A stretch of 39,291 nt of DNA from contig WGFB01000091.1 in assembly GCA_015492435.1 (NCBI GenBank), forward strand, positions 1-39,291, given 5' to 3'. The notes beneath the pieces were generated by a model. It searched no databases and was not told where the DNA came from. It worked only from the letters and a program-made list of their open reading frames with translations. Positions within the stretch are counted from its first letter, which is position 1; each line of letters opens with the position of its first letter. Position numbers and translations under genes: made by a program. This document shows, piece after piece, positions 35,716 through 39,291 of the stretch. This DNA comes from Gammaproteobacteria bacterium (GTDB lineage Bacteria > Pseudomonadota > Gammaproteobacteria > SZUA-140).

Positions 35716-37437
35716 ATGAATTTCAAATCAGTCAGACTTCTTTTTATTGAAAATGACATCCGGGATGTGCGCGTGGTTAGGGAATTGCTGGGGGAAACGG
35801 GTGACGGCAAGTTTCAGCTCGAGCACGTGGATCATGTTCCCGCCGCCCTGACGCGCCTGGGCGAGGAGCGCTTCGACGCCGTATTGGTGGACATGTCCCG
35901 CGACCGGGGCATAGACCTGGACGCCATCACTCATCTTGGCGAGGCATCGCCCGGGACGGCCATCGTGGTGCTGTGCGACCATTTTGATGAGTCCCTGTCC
36001 TTCAAGGTGGCGCAGGCGGGCGCGCAGGATTTCCTGGTGAAATGGCAGGGGGATGGTTTTCTGCTGGCGCGCTCCATCCGTTATGCCATCGAGCACAAAA
36101 AAGAAAAAGATCATTTATCGCGCCTGGCCTGCTACGACGGCCTGACGGGACTGATCAACCGCAGCCTGTTCCGGGAACTGCTGGACAAGAACCTGTGCCA
36201 GGCGGCGCGCAGGGGCGAGTCCTTCGCCCTGATGTTTCTCGACCTGGATCACTTCAAGGAGATCAACGACACGCTGGGGCACGACATGGGAGACCGCCTG
36301 TTGATGCTGGTGGCGCGGCGCCTGCAGGGCTGTGTCCGCACCAATGATGTCATCGCCCGCCTGGGGGGGGACGAATTCACCATCATCCAGGACGGCATCA
36401 CGGGGCGGGGAGAAGTGGAGACGGTGGCGAACAAGATCATCCATGTCATGAAACAGCCGTTTGTCATTGGCAACCATGTGCTCAACGTGGGAACAAGCCT
36501 GGGCATTGCGGTCTATCCCGAGCACGGCGCCGATGCGCTTTCCCTGCTGAAAAACGCCGATACCTCCATGTATTATGCCAAGGAGCAGGGACGGCAGAAT
36601 TTCCAGTTCTATACTCCGGAGTTACGCACCCGCGCCACGCGGCGCATGGAAATGCAGCGTAATTTGCGCGATGCCCTGGGGCGTGGCGAGATGAAGGTCT
36701 TCTATCAGCCCCATTTCCGCCTGAAGGACCGCGAGATCATGGGGTTGACGGCCTGCCTGCGCTGGCAGCCCCAGGGTGAGGAGCGCCTGTTGCCGCCGGA
36801 GGCATTCATGCCCCTGGCGGAGGAAACGGGCATGGCCACGGCCCTGGGTGAGTGGCTCATCAACAGCGTCTGCGAGCAGCACCGCGCCTGGCGGGAGGAA
36901 GGGCTGCCAGCCATGAGCATCACCGTCAGCCTCACGGCGCGCCAGTTGCGGCAGAGTGTTCTGGTGGATCACATCGCGCGGGCCCTGGACCGCTCCGGCA
37001 TGGACGCGCGATCTTTCGAGGTGGAGCTGAACGAGGACCTGATGGTGGCATCCACGGACTCGCAGGATTCCGCTCTCGTCCGTCTCAAGGATATCGGCGT
37101 GTCCATCGCCATTAACAATTTCGGCTCCGGATCCTTTTCCCTCGACTGCCTGAAGCGCCTGCCCATCGACACGCTCAAGATTGACCGTTCCTTCGTGCGC
37201 AACCTGTCCCGCAACCGGGAAGATGCCGCCATCACCGCCGCCATCGTGACCATGGCGCGCTGCCTGCGCATGGGCGTGATCGCCGAGGGGGTGGAGAGCG
37301 CCGCGCAATTGGAGGCCCTGCTGGAACAGGGTTGCCACATGGCCCAGGGGGATTTTCTCAGTCCGCCCCTGTCCTCCTGGGAACTGGTGCGTTTGCTCAG
37401 GGAGCGTGAAACCGCTTACCTGGAGAAGGCCGGCTGA
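35716..37437 (+). CDS. Receiver-GGDEF-EAL regulator with degenerate EAL domain
   Basis: A 573-aa soluble c-di-GMP protein. The receiver (about 5-125) keeps phospho-acceptor Asp59 and Lys109. The GGDEF domain (135-300) has an intact GGDEF at 217-221 and an inhibitory RTND site at 208-211, so cyclase activity is expected. The EAL domain (310-565) has lost its active site: the EAL triplet is TAC (345-347), the VNLS Asn is Ser405, and the DD of DDFGTGYSS is Asn467-Asn468 in NNFGSGSFS. KID and AEGVE remain. The EAL part is therefore probably a binding or regulatory domain, not a phosphodiesterase. There is no adjacent kinase. Confidence 0.93.
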   Translation: MNFKSVRLLFIENDIRDVRVVRELLGETGDGKFQLEHVDHVPAALTRLGEERFDAVLVDMSRDRGIDLDAITHLGEASPGTAIVVLCDHFDESLSFKVAQAGAQDFLVKWQGDGFLLARSIRYAIEHKKEKDHLSRLACYDGLTGLINRSLFRELLDKNLCQAARRGESFALMFLDLDHFKEINDTLGHDMGDRLLMLVARRLQGCVRTNDVIARLGGDEFTIIQDGITGRGEVETVANKIIHVMKQPFVIGNHVLNVGTSLGIAVYPEHGADALSLLKNADTSMYYAKEQGRQNFQFYTPELRTRATRRMEMQRNLRDALGRGEMKVFYQPHFRLKDREIMGLTACLRWQPQGEERLLPPEAFMPLAEETGMATALGEWLINSVCEQHRAWREEGLPAMSITVSLTARQLRQSVLVDHIARALDRSGMDARSFEVELNEDLMVASTDSQDSALVRLKDIGVSIAINNFGSGSFSLDCLKRLPIDTLKIDRSFVRNLSRNREDAAITAAIVTMARCLRMGVIAEGVESAAQLEALLEQGCHMAQGDFLSPPLSSWELVRLLRERETAYLEKAG

Positions 37438-37543
37438 CGCCACTCCCGGCGCGCCGGGCGCGGGTCCCCGCCCGCGTCCAGTGGAGAATCCCGCCGCCGG
37501 ATGGTAAGGTGAGGGTCCGGAAAAAGGATCGGGAAGGGGCGTT

Positions 37544-39181
37544 TTGAACAGGCAATTGCGCATCGTCATGGCCCAGCTGGACTTCATGGTGGGCGACATC
37601 CGGCGCAACAGCGAAAAAATCGTGGCGGCAAGCCTCCGCGCGCGGGACGAACTGGGGGCCGATTGCATCGTTTTTCCCGAACTGGCCCTGACGGGCTATC
37701 CCCCCGAGGATCTGCTGCTGCGCCCCGCCTTCATCACCCGGGTGAATGATGCGCTCGCCGCCCTGTCCCCGCGCATAGAGGGGATACACGCCATTGTCGG
37801 CTATCCCCGCGCCGGAGGCGCGGGCCTCCATAACAGTGCCGCGGTGATTCGGGATGGCGCCGTCATTGCCACCTACGACAAGCATCTGCTGCCCAATTAC
37901 AGTGTGTTCGACGAGAAGCGCTACTTCGTCCCCGGCCGCGAACCGTGCGTGGTGGAAATCGGCGGCGTGCCCGTCGGCATCACCTTGTGCGAGGATATCT
38001 GGCAACCGGAACCCGCGTGGCTTGCGCGCGGGGCCGGCGCGCGCCTGCTGGTGAATCTCAACGCCTCGCCCTTTCACGTGGGCAAGGGGCGCGAGCGGGA
38101 GGCTGTGGTGGGACGGCGCGGCCGTGAGAACGGCCTGTCCATCGTGTATGTCAACCTGGTGGGAGGGCAGGACGAACTGGTTTTCGATGGCGGCTCCTTC
38201 GCGGTGGATGAGGAGGGCCGCACCGTTTGCCGCGCGCGCAGTTTGGAAGAGCATCTGGCTCCCGTCGATTTTCTCCCGCGGGACGGGGGCGCGGTTGCGG
38301 CACTGGAGGGCGGGGTGGCGCCCTATCCCGCGCGCGAGGCGGGCATCTACGATGCCCTGGTGCTGGGGGTGCGGGACTACATCGAAAAGAACGGCTTCGC
38401 CGGCGTGGTCATCGGCCTGTCCGGCGGCATCGACTCCGCCCTCACCCTGGCCATCGCCGTGGATGCCATTGGCGCGGAAAAGGTGGAGGCAGTGTTGATG
38501 CCGTCGCGCTATACAGCGGACATGAGCGTGGAGGACGCGCGGCTGGAGTGCGAATGCCTGGGGGTGGAATATCACGTGATTCCCATCGAGCCCGTGTTCC
38601 GCGGCTTTCTGTCCATCCTGGAAGAGGAGTTCGCCGGTGCGCCCGTGGATGCCACGGAAGAGAACATCCAGGCCCGCTGCCGCGGCATCATTCTCATGGC
38701 CATCTCCAACAAGAAGGGCAGGATGGTGTTGACCACGGGCAACAAGAGCGAAATGGCGGTGGGCTACGCCACCTTGTACGGCGACATGGCGGGAGGCTTC
38801 GCGCCCATCAAGGACGTGCCCAAGACCCTGGTCTACCGCCTGGCGGACTACCGCAACGGCATCGCCCCCGTCATCCCCCGGCGGGTGCTGGAGCGCCCGC
38901 CCTCGGCTGAGCTGGCGCCGGACCAGAAGGACGAGGATTCCCTGCCGCCCTATGAGGTTCTGGATCCCATTCTCGAGATGTATATCGAAGAGGACCGTAG
39001 CCCGGAAGAGATCGTTGCCGCGGGTTTCGACGAAGAAACCGTGCGGCGCGTGGTGCGCATGGTCAACCGCAACGAGTACAAACGCCGCCAGGCGCCGCCG
39101 GGGGTGCGTATCAGCCGCCGCGCCTTCGGCCGCGACCGGCGTTATCCCATTACCTGCGGCTTCGATGAGTCCGGTGATTAG
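37544..39181 (+). CDS. nadE: Glutamine-dependent NAD+ synthetase
   Basis: Amidates nicotinic acid adenine dinucleotide to NAD+ using glutamine. The 545-aa protein starts at TTG 37544 (GGAAGGGG upstream). The N-terminal nitrilase-type glutaminase domain has the triad Glu46 (FPELALTGYP), Lys113 (YDKHLLPNY) and Cys149 (TLCEDIW). The C-terminal ATP-pyrophosphatase synthetase domain has the P-loop GLSGGIDSAL (291-300), TTGNKSEMAVGYATLYGD and DYRNGIAPVIP. The two-domain form is typical of organisms that do not rely on free ammonia. A heptamer repeat array begins 16 bp after its stop. Confidence 0.97.
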   Translation: MNRQLRIVMAQLDFMVGDIRRNSEKIVAASLRARDELGADCIVFPELALTGYPPEDLLLRPAFITRVNDALAALSPRIEGIHAIVGYPRAGGAGLHNSAAVIRDGAVIATYDKHLLPNYSVFDEKRYFVPGREPCVVEIGGVPVGITLCEDIWQPEPAWLARGAGARLLVNLNASPFHVGKGREREAVVGRRGRENGLSIVYVNLVGGQDELVFDGGSFAVDEEGRTVCRARSLEEHLAPVDFLPRDGGAVAALEGGVAPYPAREAGIYDALVLGVRDYIEKNGFAGVVIGLSGGIDSALTLAIAVDAIGAEKVEAVLMPSRYTADMSVEDARLECECLGVEYHVIPIEPVFRGFLSILEEEFAGAPVDATEENIQARCRGIILMAISNKKGRMVLTTGNKSEMAVGYATLYGDMAGGFAPIKDVPKTLVYRLADYRNGIAPVIPRRVLERPPSAELAPDQKDEDSLPPYEVLDPILEMYIEEDRSPEEIVAAGFDEETVRRVVRMVNRNEYKRRQAPPGVRISRRAFGRDRRYPITCGFDESGD

Positions 39182-39197
39182 ACAACTGTGGTGGGAA

Positions 39198-39291
39198 GGC
39201 GCAAGATACAAGGTACAAGGTACAAGGTGCAAGATACAAGGTACAAGGTACAAGGTGCAAGGTACAAGGTGCAAGGTACAAGGTGCAAGGT
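39198..39291 (+). repeat. Heptamer tandem array running off the window end
   Basis: Thirteen consecutive 7-bp units plus 3 bases, consensus G(G/A)T(A/G)CAA, with a higher-order alternation GGTACAA/GGTGCAA in the last part. The first unit is GGCGCAA. The array starts 16 bp after the nadE stop and is not ended by the window. Translations of its complement give repetitive LVPCTLY-like peptides, which are spurious. Confidence 0.95.

Noticed and set aside
37397-39274. Minus-strand open frame opposite nadE beginning in the heptamer array
   Set aside because: Its N-terminus is the translated repeat (LVPCTLY-like) and the rest is antisense to nadE.
39198-39291. CRISPR array
   Set aside because: The 7-bp units are directly contiguous without unique spacers, so it is a short tandem repeat.

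Overview
The window is a GC-rich chromosomal segment of a Gammaproteobacterium. The evidence is the ruvC-ruvA-ruvB / ybgC-tolQRAB-pal-cpoB order, thiL-pgpA, a BepA-type M48 protease, uvrA divergent from a YajR-type transporter followed by ssb, and VPLPA-type PEP-CTERM proteins. The exact genus cannot be read from the sequence; an environmental, biofilm-forming member of the Chromatiales-like lineages is my inference. No rRNA, tRNA, CRISPR array, phage gene or complete insertion sequence was seen.

Layout. (1) 1-7655: Holliday-junction genes ruvC (5' end missing), ruvA, ruvB, then the complete Tol-Pal cell-envelope operon with a candidate sigma-70 promoter at 2191-2220. (2) 7867-16600: an exopolysaccharide/PEP-CTERM region with a lamin-tail VPLPA-CTERM protein, a Wza-type export protein, a beta-barrel outer-membrane protein, a Wzz-type chain-length protein, a BY-type tyrosine kinase and a TPR lipoprotein, closed by a second VPLPA-CTERM protein on the other strand. 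No exosortase and no glycosyltransferase lies in the window, so the system is split or the missing parts are elsewhere. (3) 16954-18427: thiL-pgpA. (4) 18439-20433 (-): a membrane GGDEF-EAL protein with both catalytic sites intact. (5) 20790-23884 (-): dxs-queD-folE2. (6) 24308-28154: a DUF4412-like exported protein divergent from a large hybrid histidine kinase whose PAS domain looks like FixL and whose two receiver domains both lack the phospho-accepting aspartate. (7) 28431-33197 (-): M48 protease with TPRs, then uvrA. (8) 33302-39181: YajR-like MFS transporter, ssb, a receiver-GGDEF-EAL protein with a ruined EAL site, and glutamine-dependent NAD synthetase.

The most unusual layer is intergenic. 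At least five segments of about 150-170 bp are long fold-back palindromes of three sequence families: A at 10958-11105 and 30050-30201, B at 23925-24084 and 28241-28399, C at 16775-16944. The second A copy is flanked by a perfect 5-bp direct repeat and the first by a 4/5 match, so family A appears to be a transposed MITE-like element. Heptamer arrays of consensus G(G/A)T(A/G)CAA sit beside the M48 gene and after nadE, running off the window end.

Together the region couples envelope integrity (Tol-Pal, BepA-like protease), surface polysaccharide and PEP-CTERM proteins, and c-di-GMP and two-component signalling, among ordinary housekeeping genes.
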